A stretch of 55,928 bases of DNA from CAYTPI01 sp964439625. Its GTDB lineage: Bacteria > Chloroflexota > Anaerolineae > Aggregatilineales > UBA3940. The notes under the pieces were generated by a model that had not been told where the DNA came from, made no database searches, and saw only the letters and a list, made by a program, of their open reading frames with translations. The position numbers and the translations under genes are program-made. Of this stretch, positions 1 through 7,388 are shown piece after piece; position 1 is the first letter of the stretch, and each line of letters begins with the position of its first letter. The DNA lies in NCBI GenBank assembly GCA_964439625.1, contig CAYTPI010000024.1, forward strand, positions 1 to 55,928, written 5' to 3'.

Positions 1-62
1 GCTTCAAGCGGCAGGGCCACTTCGATCAGTTTTTTGCGTCGAATGTCTTTATTCGCGGTCAT
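1..62 (-). CDS. DUF1156-type DNA methylase, N-terminal fragment cut by window edge
   Basis: Only the first 20 codons are present; the rest lies left of the window. The visible N-terminus (TANKDIRRKKLIEVALPLEA) matches the conserved opening of DUF1156 proteins, which are large adenine-specific DNA methylases with a zinc-ribbon region. Such methylases often occur with DUF499 ATPases and helicases in predicted phage-defence islands (family knowledge). The ATG overlaps the restored stop of the upstream PIN gene as ATGA, and an AAAGAG-like ribosome site precedes it, so it belongs to the same minus-strand operon. The assignment rests on a short stretch of sequence. Confidence 0.7.
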   Translation of the reverse strand, partial: MTANKDIRRKKLIEVALPLE

Positions 63-522
63 GGTGTCTCTTTCTGCAGGGGGACAACGTTGATTTTGCT
101 CTCAAATCGCTTGAAATCGTCTACATTGTGGGTCAACAGGGTATCAATATCATAGCATAGGCCAGCATGGTGGCTACAATGTTGGCATCGTGGATCTGTT
201 TGCCGCCGGTCGGGTGTTGTTCGATCAATGTGAGCAGATGTGCGGTTACTGCGGCGGTGTCATCGGCGACGGTATAGAGTGCAGCAATATGCTCAACACG
301 TCGCAGCAACTGCTCAATGGGCAGCGGCTGCTGGTACACCTGCGGACGAGTGGACTGCACAAGAACCTCGCGAATGACCTGGCGGCTGATCCACAGGTCA
401 ACCTCCTCGTCGCGCAGCCTTTTGATCAGGGCATCAGCTTCCCGGTGAAGAGGCGCAGCCGTACTCAACGAACGGATCAATACATTGGTATCAACAAAGA
501 CTCTAGAGTTCTTCGTCATCAT
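59..522 (-). pseudogene. PIN-domain (VapC-like) toxin, frameshifted near its C-terminus
   Basis: VapC-like PIN proteins are Mg-dependent RNases. The start is put at the first of two adjacent ATGs (522), 6 nt after GAGG and inside the end of the antitoxin-like gene. Acidic positions are visible: Asp in FVDTNVLI, Glu in IREVLV, Asp in QIHDANIV. The frame then breaks near 150-158 and stops at 133. A -1 shift restores a normal PIN ending (DIDTLLTHNVDDFKRF, then about 14 residues) and a stop that overlaps the methylase ATG as ATGA. The lost segment carries the last core strand and the fourth metal-binding position. Either a recent inactivating mutation or a sequencing error explains this; the sequence alone cannot decide. 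Confidence 0.75.
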
Positions 523-733
523 ACCAATCCTCACGATTGAGCGTGAAACCTTCGCCAATCGGAGTGTCGATCTTTAACGACTCAAACAGCGCGATCCATT
601 CCTCTTTGCTCAGTTTCTGGTGCGGGGGCTGCTTCGTCTGCAAGCGGTGCAGCAGATCCTGCTGCTGCTCTGCAGGCAGCTGCTCAACCAGTGTAAGCAG
701 CGTTTCATAAGAGATTGGTAGCTGCACGGCCAT
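503..733 (-). CDS. Antitoxin-like small protein paired with the PIN gene
   Basis: A 76-residue acidic protein directly upstream of the PIN gene, overlapping it by 20 bases. It has a helical N-terminal half (ETLLTLVEQLPAEQQQDLLH) and an acidic tail (DWYDDEEL). Size, order and overlap are typical of a type II antitoxin. No ribbon-helix-helix or AbrB motif could be recognised, so the family is not named. The ATG shares one base with the stop of the upstream DUF3883 remnant (TAATG) and follows AAGGAG, which indicates translational coupling within one operon. Confidence 0.6.
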   Translation of the reverse strand: MAVQLPISYETLLTLVEQLPAEQQQDLLHRLQTKQPPHQKLSKEEWIALFESLKIDTPIGEGFTLNREDWYDDEEL

Positions 734-984
734 TATATTGGCTCCTTACTCATGTCCAGTAACTCATTCATATTATAGTTCACACTGGTCGCCTCGAAAC
801 CCGGATCGGCGAATCCGGGTTCACGCACATAGCGTGGCCCGCTTGCCTGCCCGTCTGCCACCTCAACTATCGCCAGGATAAACTGCTCCGGACTGTTGAT
901 GGCGGTCAGTATCTCGTTGCGGGTCAGGGTCACGGTGGTTGCCCCGGCGCGCTGGCAGATGACCTCATCGAACGCCCGGCACAA
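733..984 (-). pseudogene. DUF3883 C-terminal remnant of a larger defence-type protein
   Basis: The 83-codon frame contains the C-terminal half of a DUF3883 domain: the VTLTRNEILTAI segment, FILAIVEV, then a GPRYVREP and ATSVNYNMNELL ending. DUF3883 commonly closes SNF2/DEAD helicases or nuclease-like proteins in restriction and phage-defence islands (family knowledge). A TAA lies immediately upstream of the first possible start (a TTG), and the usual GR-IEVKGR segment is replaced by a degraded version near 955-975. The body of the protein is therefore missing and this is probably not a functional gene. Its stop overlaps the antitoxin start. Confidence 0.6.
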
Positions 985-1016
985 TTACCTTTAACAGGAC
1001 GCGATTCCATCGACTG

Positions 1017-1325
1017 ATGGCATAGCTTTTAGACACCAACACCTGCATTCGCTTCATTAACGGATGGCCTCCCGGCATCCGGGCGAAGATGCTGACCATT
1101 GAAGACTCGGAGGTTGTCATCAGCACGATTGCCCAGGACATCGCAGCCGCACGCGAGCGCTACAAACAAGTGCTTGCGTCAGAGCGTCTCAAACAGGATT
1201 CGTTTGCACCACGCTTCCATCTGCACCAACTTGCGACCTTGTTCCCGGAGCGCGAGGCATATCGTGAGATCTATGAGTGGTTTAGCGACGAAATCCGCGC
1301 TCTTTATGGTCTTGATCCGCTGTAA
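1017..1325 (+). pseudogene. VapC-like PIN N-terminus with an in-frame amber, joined to an unknown tail
   Basis: From ATG 1017 the frame reads Met-Ala-TAG, then LLDTNTCIRFINGWPPGIRA, then continues without a break into the open frame starting at 1089. The first part matches the N-terminus of VapC toxins (YLLDTN-C-R), with the usual Tyr codon replaced by TAG. After about residue 40 (VVISTIAQ) the sequence no longer resembles a PIN domain. The last 60 residues (RERYKQVLASERL ... SDEIRALYGLDPL) are not recognised. The simplest reading is a toxin gene truncated by rearrangement and fused to the 3' end of another gene. Translation from ATG 1089 giving 78 residues is possible, but its ribosome site is weak. 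Confidence 0.55.
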
Positions 1326-1352
1326 TCTGACAGTGGCTTTTGCGTAAATCCT

Positions 1353-1384
1353 AAAAAAAAGAGACACAGACTTTACAATCTGTG
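1353..1384 (-). terminator. Rho-independent terminator of tRNA-Asp
   Basis: On the minus strand, a 6-bp perfect stem (CACAGA/TCTGTG, 8-nt loop, positions 1365-1384) is followed by TCTC and a run of eight T (1353-1360). It lies 8 nt past the 3' end of the tRNA. Confidence 0.8.
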
Positions 1385-1391
1385 CCCAGGA

Positions 1392-1464
1392 CGGGAGTGA
1401 CGGGACTCGAACCCGCGATCTCCGGCTTGACAGGCCGGCGTGTTAACCACTACACCACACCCCC
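1392..1464 (-). tRNA. tRNA-Asp (anticodon GTC)
   Basis: A complete cloverleaf can be folded on the minus strand. The acceptor is GGGGGTG/CACTCCC with one G-U pair, the D stem GTGT/ACAC, the anticodon stem CCGGC/GCCGG with loop CTGTCAA (anticodon GTC), and the T arm has TTCGAGT. The discriminator is G, as expected for tRNA-Asp. CCA is not encoded. The gene has its own promoter and terminator. Its 3' end faces the degraded defence genes at 1-1325, which is the usual orientation when a tRNA gene marks an integration site. Confidence 0.95.
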
Positions 1465-1475
1465 TTAGTCCGTAA

Positions 1476-1504
1476 AGGTTATCACGCAGTTAGCGCAATG
1501 TCAA
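1476..1504 (-). promoter_or_regulatory. Sigma70-type promoter of tRNA-Asp
   Basis: On the minus strand there is a consensus -35 TTGACA (1504-1499), a 17-bp spacer and a weak -10 TAACCT (1481-1476), placed 12 nt before the first base of the tRNA. Confidence 0.6.
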
Positions 1505-1605
1505 GAGTGCGCTGAAACACTGTACACCACGGCAAGGTTTGCTAAACATGCTACAATAAACGTAATAACAGTCCATTTGGAGACAGCATGCAGGAAAAGT
1601 GACCG

Positions 1606-2001
1606 ATGATGCGAGACGCCGTCCCCCTGAAGTTAACCGTAGACGCAGGTGAAAATGCCACAATTGAAGCCATTGATCGTCTCCGGCGGGAGTTATATCT
1701 TGACTTGGCAGAAGAAAGCGACGGATACTCGCTAGAAGTTCACAGCCCAGCGCCCACACAGTCGTCTGATCCCAATATTGTTGGTGCTGTCACACTAACA
1801 TTACTCCCGGCTGCTGTTGACCGCTTGGTGGACTTAATCGCTCATTGGTCAGAGAATAAAGGCGAGGGGTCAGCCGTAACTGTGTCGATCCCCGTTGAAG
1901 ATGGTTCAACCGTTGCCGTCACCTACGACCCATATGCAACCACACCTGAAGCCGTTAAGGAAAAAGTCCAGGCCGCTGTTGAGGCTCTCCCCCCACTCTA
2001 G
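1606..2001 (+). CDS. Small alpha/beta protein resembling EACC1 (effector-associated constant component 1)
   Basis: A 131-residue protein with the pattern strand (LKLTVDAGE), helix (EAIDRLRRELYLDL), a Pro-rich link, a hydrophobic helix (AAVDRLVDLIAHW), then two strands (AVTVSIPV, TVAVTYDP) and a charged C-terminal helix. This order, with a Trp closing the second helix and a V-V-G-V hairpin, resembles EACC1 proteins, which are small constant partners of variable effectors in predicted bacterial conflict systems (family knowledge; the match here is by eye). No effector gene is adjacent. ATG 1606 follows AGGAAAAG by 6 nt. It could also be an unrelated small protein. Confidence 0.4.
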   Translation: MMRDAVPLKLTVDAGENATIEAIDRLRRELYLDLAEESDGYSLEVHSPAPTQSSDPNIVGAVTLTLLPAAVDRLVDLIAHWSENKGEGSAVTVSIPVEDGSTVAVTYDPYATTPEAVKEKVQAAVEALPPL

Positions 2002-2132
2002 CGCTCTCGGCAATCTTCCAGAGAAACATACTTTTGCAGAACAGACATCACGTATTGCTGGCAATGTGCCCGCTGCTCAAGTATGATTCTGCGTGGTGTT
2101 GGCACAACTGAGGTTATCACTTTGTTTGTTTG

Positions 2133-2138
2133 TATAAT
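2133..2138 (+). promoter_or_regulatory. Possible -10 element upstream of the Gld-like ABC operon
   Basis: TATAAT lies 108 bases before the ATPase start, after a T-rich stretch (TTTGTTTGTTTG). No convincing -35 hexamer is seen at the right distance, so only the -10 is proposed. Confidence 0.35.
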
Positions 2139-2245
2139 ATCGTACCTTGATACTTGCCCCGAAGCAGCACAGCACGCCAAACCGTACTCTAGCGGGCAGT
2201 GCCGGAATAGGGCAGGCATATTTCTTTAATTGGAGGTCTCATCAC

Positions 2246-3196
2246 ATGATTCAGGTTGAAGGGCTAACCAAATACTACGGTTCCTACAAAGCCATCGACC
2301 GGCTCAGCTTCCACGCCGAGCCAGGTGAAATTGTCGGTTTTTTGGGACGCAACGGCGCAGGGAAAACGACAACTATGCGTATCCTCTCTGGGTATATGCC
2401 GCCGAATGAAGGCAACGCCAAAATCGCTGGGTATGATGTCTACAGCGAGTCCATCAAGGCGCGGCAGGCACTTGGCTATCTCCCAGAACTCGTTCCAATG
2501 TATCGCGAGATGACCGTCTGGCAGTACGTTGACTATATTGCGAGCTTACACGGCATGAGCCGTAAGGAGCGCAGTATGCGCGTTGACGAAGTGCTAGAGC
2601 GTGTTGACATGATCGACCGGGCTGACAGCATGATCTCAAACCTATCAAAGGGGATGAAACAGCGTGTTGGTCTGGCACAGGCATTGGTTCACCGACCATC
2701 GGTGCTCATCATGGACGAGCCAACTATCGGCTTGGACCCAGGTCAAGTACGTGACTTCCGCGAGCTGATCCGCGAGGTTGCTGAGGATCGCACCGTGATG
2801 CTCTCGACGCACATTCTCTCCGAAGTCGAAAAGCTCTGCTCACGCGTAATCGTTATCGATCAGGGCAAGATTATCGCAGAAGATAGCATTGACCGGCTCG
2901 GCTCACTTAGCGCTGGTGCCGCCCGCTGTTTCTTACGTGTCGATGGCGCTTCTGATACTGACGTCGCCAGCCACTTGAGTAATCTCAAAGAGGTGACAGA
3001 TGCCTACCCACTAACCGGTGGCGTGGAAGTCGTTGCGAATGTCGATATTGAAAGCGACATTCGACCAATTATTGCACGTGAGATCATCAACAAAAACTGG
3101 AACCTACTGGAACTACGTGCCACAGATAGTTCCATGGAGGATGTCTTCATCCGGTTAACCGAGGAAGAAAAGCTCGGAACCATCGTCACTGAATAA
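2246..3196 (+). CDS. ABC transporter ATP-binding protein, GldA/CcmA-like
   Basis: A 316-residue cytoplasmic ATPase that would energise the adjacent ABC-2 permease. Visible motifs are Walker A (GRNGAGKTT, residues about 37-45), a Q-loop region, signature LSKGMKQR (the GldA/CcmA-type variant of LSGGQ), Walker B VLIMDEPTIGLD and the H-loop MLSTHILSE. The C-terminal 80 residues form the accessory domain usual for this subfamily. The start at 2246 is 8 nt after GGAGG; a longer frame from 2147 has no such site. It is first in a five-gene operon (ATPase, permease, GldG-like, DUF4340, toastrack-like). Substrate unknown. Confidence 0.9.
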   Translation: MIQVEGLTKYYGSYKAIDRLSFHAEPGEIVGFLGRNGAGKTTTMRILSGYMPPNEGNAKIAGYDVYSESIKARQALGYLPELVPMYREMTVWQYVDYIASLHGMSRKERSMRVDEVLERVDMIDRADSMISNLSKGMKQRVGLAQALVHRPSVLIMDEPTIGLDPGQVRDFRELIREVAEDRTVMLSTHILSEVEKLCSRVIVIDQGKIIAEDSIDRLGSLSAGAARCFLRVDGASDTDVASHLSNLKEVTDAYPLTGGVEVVANVDIESDIRPIIAREIINKNWNLLELRATDSSMEDVFIRLTEEEKLGTIVTE

Positions 3197-3279
3197 TCAG
3201 TTCTAACAACTGCCCGTCTTGCTTGAGTGTAGTCGGGGAGTTTTTGGCGCCTACTAATCATTCATCAAAGGAGGAAACC

Positions 3280-4032
3280 ATGGAGGGAGTACAGCGCTCA
3301 CTCAACGCCATCTGGGTGGTCGCCAAACAGGAATTTAATCTGTTTGTCATTTCACCCATCGTTTACTTTGTATCAGCGATTTGGCTGTTCCTGTTCGCAC
3401 TATTTTTTCCGATTGTAGAAATCAACCTAGGCAACACCCCACCGAGTGTCCGCGCACCACTGGACACAATGATCTTTCTGCTGGTCTTTCTAGCACCGGC
3501 CTTCACGATGCGGTCGATCTCCGAGGAACTGCGAAGCGGTACGCATGAACTATTAGTGACTGCCCCCATTCAGGAATGGGAGATCGTCCTCGGCAAATGG
3601 GTGGGCATTATGTTGGTGTTTCTGGCGTTTATCTTCGTGCCGGTTTTGGTCTACCCCATCATCTTAATTTGGCGCGGTAACCCCGATATTGCTTTGATCA
3701 TCACAGGTTACCTCAGTCTGTTGCTCTCAGCTGGCGCAACGCTGGCTATCGGGCTGTTGGCATCTGCCTTAACCCAGTATCAGATCGTGGCTTACCTAAT
3801 CAGCGTGGTTACGATGATCGTTATGCTGATTGCCGAGGGGCTGGGCAACCGCCTGATCAACAACGAGTTCATCGCAGAAATTCTGCGAGAAATCACCCTG
3901 ACCGGGCACTATCGCTCGCTGTTGCAGCGTACCCTAATTGACCCACTTGATATTGCATACTTCATTGGCATCATCGCGATTTGCCTGTTTGTGGCAAGTC
4001 AACTACTGACATCACGGAGGTTAACATCATGA
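3280..4032 (+). CDS. ABC-2 type permease, GldF-like
   Basis: A 250-residue integral membrane protein with six or so hydrophobic segments, the first being FVISPIVYFVSAIWLFLFAL near residues 20-40. The LAPAFTMRSISEE and RSGTHELLVTAPI segments near the second membrane span are typical of GldF and related exporters. It pairs with the ATPase encoded upstream. ATG 3280 follows AAAGGAGG by 6 nt. The stop overlaps the next gene as ATGA. In Bacteroidetes GldA-GldF-GldG supports gliding; elsewhere the cargo is not established, so a gliding role should not be assumed. Confidence 0.88.
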   Translation: MEGVQRSLNAIWVVAKQEFNLFVISPIVYFVSAIWLFLFALFFPIVEINLGNTPPSVRAPLDTMIFLLVFLAPAFTMRSISEELRSGTHELLVTAPIQEWEIVLGKWVGIMLVFLAFIFVPVLVYPIILIWRGNPDIALIITGYLSLLLSAGATLAIGLLASALTQYQIVAYLISVVTMIVMLIAEGLGNRLINNEFIAEILREITLTGHYRSLLQRTLIDPLDIAYFIGIIAICLFVASQLLTSRRLTS

Positions 4033-6668
4033 GCAACCGTGGTTCCGAAGACACAACAACTATCGAAATTGATCGCGGCACGCTCCGCTGGGTATCGTTG
4101 GCGGTCGGTGTCGTTGCGCTGATTGCAATGCTAATCGCCTTAGTGATCAGTAACTTCTCATTTGATACCGCTAGTTACATTGCCCTGGCTGTTACAGTAG
4201 TGGGTATTGCAGGCTTCATCCTGCTTGACCCGCAAGCCATCGCAGAAGCGATTACCGGGCGTCGCGGGCAGTACATTCTGTCGTCGAATCTACTGACGAT
4301 CTTCTTTGTTGCTGCGATTGTGGCACTTTACGTCGTTCTGAGAGAGGCGAACATTGAACCATGGGATATCGCAGCGGAAAGTCAATACAACCTTTCCGAC
4401 GAGACCCTAGAAATCTTAGATACACTAGAAGAACCCGTCGAAATACTGGCCTTCTATGGGCAGAATGCTTCACCTGAGCAGCGCGAAGAGGTCGAAATTT
4501 GGCTCAACGCGTATGAACGCGCATCAGACGGGCAGATAACCTACGAGTTTGTAGACCCAGATCGCAACCCAGTACTGGCGAATCAATACAGTGCGGGGGG
4601 AGCGGGCAACACAATCGTTGTCACTCAAGGCGAACGCTCTGCCGACGTCTTCTTCCCCAATGAGCGCAACCTGACGACCGGTATCGTGCAGGTACTGCTG
4701 GGTGAGCCTCAAATCGTTTACTTCATTGAGGGGCACGGCGAACGCGGCACTAACGACTTCCAACCTGAGGGCTTGGGGACATTCTCAAGTACCCTTGAGA
4801 CGGCGAATTACACAGTAGAATCGCTTAACCTACTGCTGGTTGACGAAGTGCCAGAGGATGCCAACGTGCTTGTAACCGCTGGCCCCATTTCACAGTTTAC
4901 ACAGACCGAGATCGAGAAGCTTGACGCATATCTAACCGCAGGAGGCGGGCTTGTCATTCTGGCTGACCCTGGTACCGAAACTGGTGCCCTCGCTGGCGGT
5001 ATTCGTTCCGTCGCCTTCAGCCCTGATGGCGCAACCTTTGCTTCTGGTGGTTCTGATGCTACCGTTAAGCTATGGGATGCGGAAACTCAGGAAGAACTCA
5101 TGACGCTTCGCGGTCACACCGGTGAGGTGCTCAACATCGCTTTCTCGCCTGATGGTTCCCAAATCGCAACTATTGGCGCGGATGAGACAGTCCACGTTTG
5201 GGATGCTGAGAGTGGCGAAGAAATTATTGCATTAGAAGGGCACACACAAGCACTTGCTGGTGATATCGCATATTCTCCGGATGGCAGTCTGTTAGCAAGT
5301 GCCGCAGAAGATGGCACCATCCGTGTGTGGGATACCGACAGCTATGATGCGCTACCTTACTCACCAATTGAGGTTGGGCAGTCACTGTTTGCCGTGAACT
5401 TTACTCCAGATAGTCAAAATATCCTCGCAGGTGGCGGACAGTCTGCTTCCGTCGAAGCCGCCGGTGAAGGTATTCTCTACGGCTACACCGCTGCTGATGG
5501 CGTCCAACTGTTTGCTGACCGCTTACACAGTGATGCCGTCTTCGGCGTCGAAGCCCTGCCAGCAGAAGCTGACGAAGAGGGAGACACCGAGGCAGAAGTT
5601 GCCGAGGAAACACCGGAAGAAGCACCTGCTGCTGATTTCCTGATCCAAACCATCGCAGTTGATAGTACCATTGGCGCCTACAACTTCACCGAGCAGGAAG
5701 GCACGACAGTTTCGCCCTACGAACCCAGCATGACAGCGTTAAGCGTAGCCCCCGACGGTAAACGTGCGTTCGGTTTAATTACGCAAAACAGCTTGTCCAT
5801 TCGCATCTGGCCTGCTGGCGCCAACAATGCCAACAACGAGATTGAACTTAGTGGCCCAACCGAGATCATCTGGGACATTGACTTCTCCGCCGACAGTGAA
5901 ACAATCGTCGCCGCCAGCCGTGACGGTAATCTGTACATCTTCGATGTGACGGATGCCGAGGCTGAAGCAACTGTCATCGAAGGCCCACATGCGGCTGTTG
6001 ACCCATTGATAACCTATCTAAGGAGCGACTGGGGTATTCAGGTCAACCAAGATTTGCTGATCGACGTCGCCACAGCCAGTGAGATCGGCAGCCCCTTTGC
6101 GCCGGTTATCCGTGACTACGGCTCATCGCCGATCACAGATGGGTTAGCGCAGCAAAACACACCGATCTTCCTCGTGACCGCCCGCAGTATTGAACGAGAT
6201 TTGCTGCCACCCGAGGATGTAACCCTATTTGAGTTAGGGTCAACCACACCCACTGGCTTCAATGGGCAGGTCTTCTCTTGGGCCGAAACAACCGACCCGC
6301 TCAGCAGCGAGCCGGTCTTTGATGAAGGTATTGATCTCAGCGGGCCAGTGCCCATTGGGCTAGCCGCTGAAAGCCAAACCACTGAAGGACGGGTCGTCGT
6401 GATTGGTGACGCGGACATCATTTCAAATAATGCACTCAACTTCAGTACCTATGCGAACCAACGTTTTATGCTCAACAGCATGAACTGGGTCGCCGAGGCG
6501 GATGCAGCCCTCGACTTGCCAGAGCCACCCTCAACAACACGCGAGCTTGACCGTCCGTTTGACGCTGCTACTCTGACTCTTCTCCGCATTGCCCTGACCT
6601 GCTTACTGCCCCTCTCTGTCGTTGTCGCGGGCGTCGGCACGTGGATTCAACGGCGTAGAAGGAGATAA
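4029..6668 (+). CDS. GldG-like ABC auxiliary protein with a WD40 propeller inserted in its periplasmic domain
   Basis: An 879-residue membrane protein. Three N-terminal hydrophobic segments (about residues 20-110) are followed by the first part of the ABC_transp_aux/GldG domain (ALYVVLREANIEP, then ETLEILDTLEEPVEILAFY). At about residue 315, just after GGLVILADPGTE, the domain is interrupted by roughly 340 residues. These hold WD40 repeats (SVAFSPDGATFASGGSDATV, TVHVWDAESGEE, TIRVWDTDS) and an acidic linker. The GldG sequence resumes at about residue 658 with DPLITYLRSDWGIQV and continues to a final membrane span near residue 855. The frame is open throughout, so this is a domain insertion, not two merged genes. 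Start ATG 4029 follows GGAGG and overlaps the permease stop. Confidence 0.88.
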   Translation: MSNRGSEDTTTIEIDRGTLRWVSLAVGVVALIAMLIALVISNFSFDTASYIALAVTVVGIAGFILLDPQAIAEAITGRRGQYILSSNLLTIFFVAAIVALYVVLREANIEPWDIAAESQYNLSDETLEILDTLEEPVEILAFYGQNASPEQREEVEIWLNAYERASDGQITYEFVDPDRNPVLANQYSAGGAGNTIVVTQGERSADVFFPNERNLTTGIVQVLLGEPQIVYFIEGHGERGTNDFQPEGLGTFSSTLETANYTVESLNLLLVDEVPEDANVLVTAGPISQFTQTEIEKLDAYLTAGGGLVILADPGTETGALAGGIRSVAFSPDGATFASGGSDATVKLWDAETQEELMTLRGHTGEVLNIAFSPDGSQIATIGADETVHVWDAESGEEIIALEGHTQALAGDIAYSPDGSLLASAAEDGTIRVWDTDSYDALPYSPIEVGQSLFAVNFTPDSQNILAGGGQSASVEAAGEGILYGYTAADGVQLFADRLHSDAVFGVEALPAEADEEGDTEAEVAEETPEEAPAADFLIQTIAVDSTIGAYNFTEQEGTTVSPYEPSMTALSVAPDGKRAFGLITQNSLSIRIWPAGANNANNEIELSGPTEIIWDIDFSADSETIVAASRDGNLYIFDVTDAEAEATVIEGPHAAVDPLITYLRSDWGIQVNQDLLIDVATASEIGSPFAPVIRDYGSSPITDGLAQQNTPIFLVTARSIERDLLPPEDVTLFELGSTTPTGFNGQVFSWAETTDPLSSEPVFDEGIDLSGPVPIGLAAESQTTEGRVVVIGDADIISNNALNFSTYANQRFMLNSMNWVAEADAALDLPEPPSTTRELDRPFDAATLTLLRIALTCLLPLSVVVAGVGTWIQRRRRR

Positions 6669-6674
6669 CGAAAG

Positions 6675-7388
6675 ATGAATCAACAGGCCAATAATCAACG
6701 CTATATCTTTGTTGGTGTGCTTGCCCTTGTCGTCGCTGGTGCTGTCCTACTGGTGACGCAAGTCTTCAATGACGAAGACGAGGCAGCCGAAGAAGCCATC
6801 GATCCGTTCGGGCGCCCGGTTGAAGCCGAGGAAGAAGAGGTAGAAGAACGACCAGGTTTTCTCTTCCCAGAGGAGCAAGAGGAAATTTCAGCGGTGACAC
6901 GCTTTGAGGTCATCAATAACGAAACAGGCGAAGTCATCAACGCCCAAGCTGTCGATGGTGAACAAGGTATCTTCGGGGGTGACTGGGAACTGATCGAGGC
7001 CAACGAAGAATTCGACACAGGACTAGGAACAGACTCCAACAGCATCAACAGTGCGGTTATCAGTCTGCCAACGCTACGTCCAGAATCAGAGTTTGATGAC
7101 ATCAGTGCGGACGAATTGGACGACTTCGGCTTAGCGAACCCAGCTTATACATTGACCTTCGAGACTGACCTTGACAACGAATACACGTTACTCATCGGTG
7201 CACAAAACCCAAGTAGCACCGCGTACTATATTCAGACAGAGACCGAGAGCGACGTCGTTTACTTAATCGGGACAACCCGCCTCGACCCAATCATCAATTT
7301 CTTTGAGGCACCGCCCTATGTTCAGCCTGATGTCATCCCAGATATTGACCCAGGTGCCGTTCCTTCTGAAGGGCTACCGGCTGAATAG
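6675..7388 (+). CDS. DUF4340 domain membrane-anchored protein
   Basis: A 237-residue protein with an N-terminal membrane anchor (YIFVGVLALVVAGAVLLV, residues 10-28), a very acidic linker (about residues 33-65) and an extracytoplasmic DUF4340-like domain. The latter has the recurrent NSAVISLPTLRPES, LDDFGLANPAYTLTF and YTLLIGAQNPSSTAYYI elements. DUF4340 genes commonly follow GldG-like genes, and this one begins 6 nt after the GldG stop. It is shorter than many family members, with one domain copy visible. Its stop overlaps the GTG of the next gene (TAGTG). The biochemical role is unknown. Confidence 0.8.
   Translation: MNQQANNQRYIFVGVLALVVAGAVLLVTQVFNDEDEAAEEAIDPFGRPVEAEEEEVEERPGFLFPEEQEEISAVTRFEVINNETGEVINAQAVDGEQGIFGGDWELIEANEEFDTGLGTDSNSINSAVISLPTLRPESEFDDISADELDDFGLANPAYTLTFETDLDNEYTLLIGAQNPSSTAYYIQTETESDVVYLIGTTRLDPIINFFEAPPYVQPDVIPDIDPGAVPSEGLPAE

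Noticed and set aside
190..540. Open frame on the plus strand opposite the PIN gene
   Set aside because: It is the antisense shadow of a recognisable PIN domain and has no family resemblance.
3981..4028. Upstream extension of the GldG-like frame
   Set aside because: The ATG at 4029 has a GGAGG site and overlaps the permease stop as ATGA; the extension has neither.
5000..6000. Two genes fused by sequencing error in the GldG-WD40 protein
   Set aside because: The frame is open throughout and the GldG domain resumes exactly where it broke, so it is an insertion within one gene.
2246..6668. Gliding-motility machinery
   Set aside because: GldA, GldF and GldG homologues occur in many non-gliding bacteria and no other gliding gene is present, so the function is left open.
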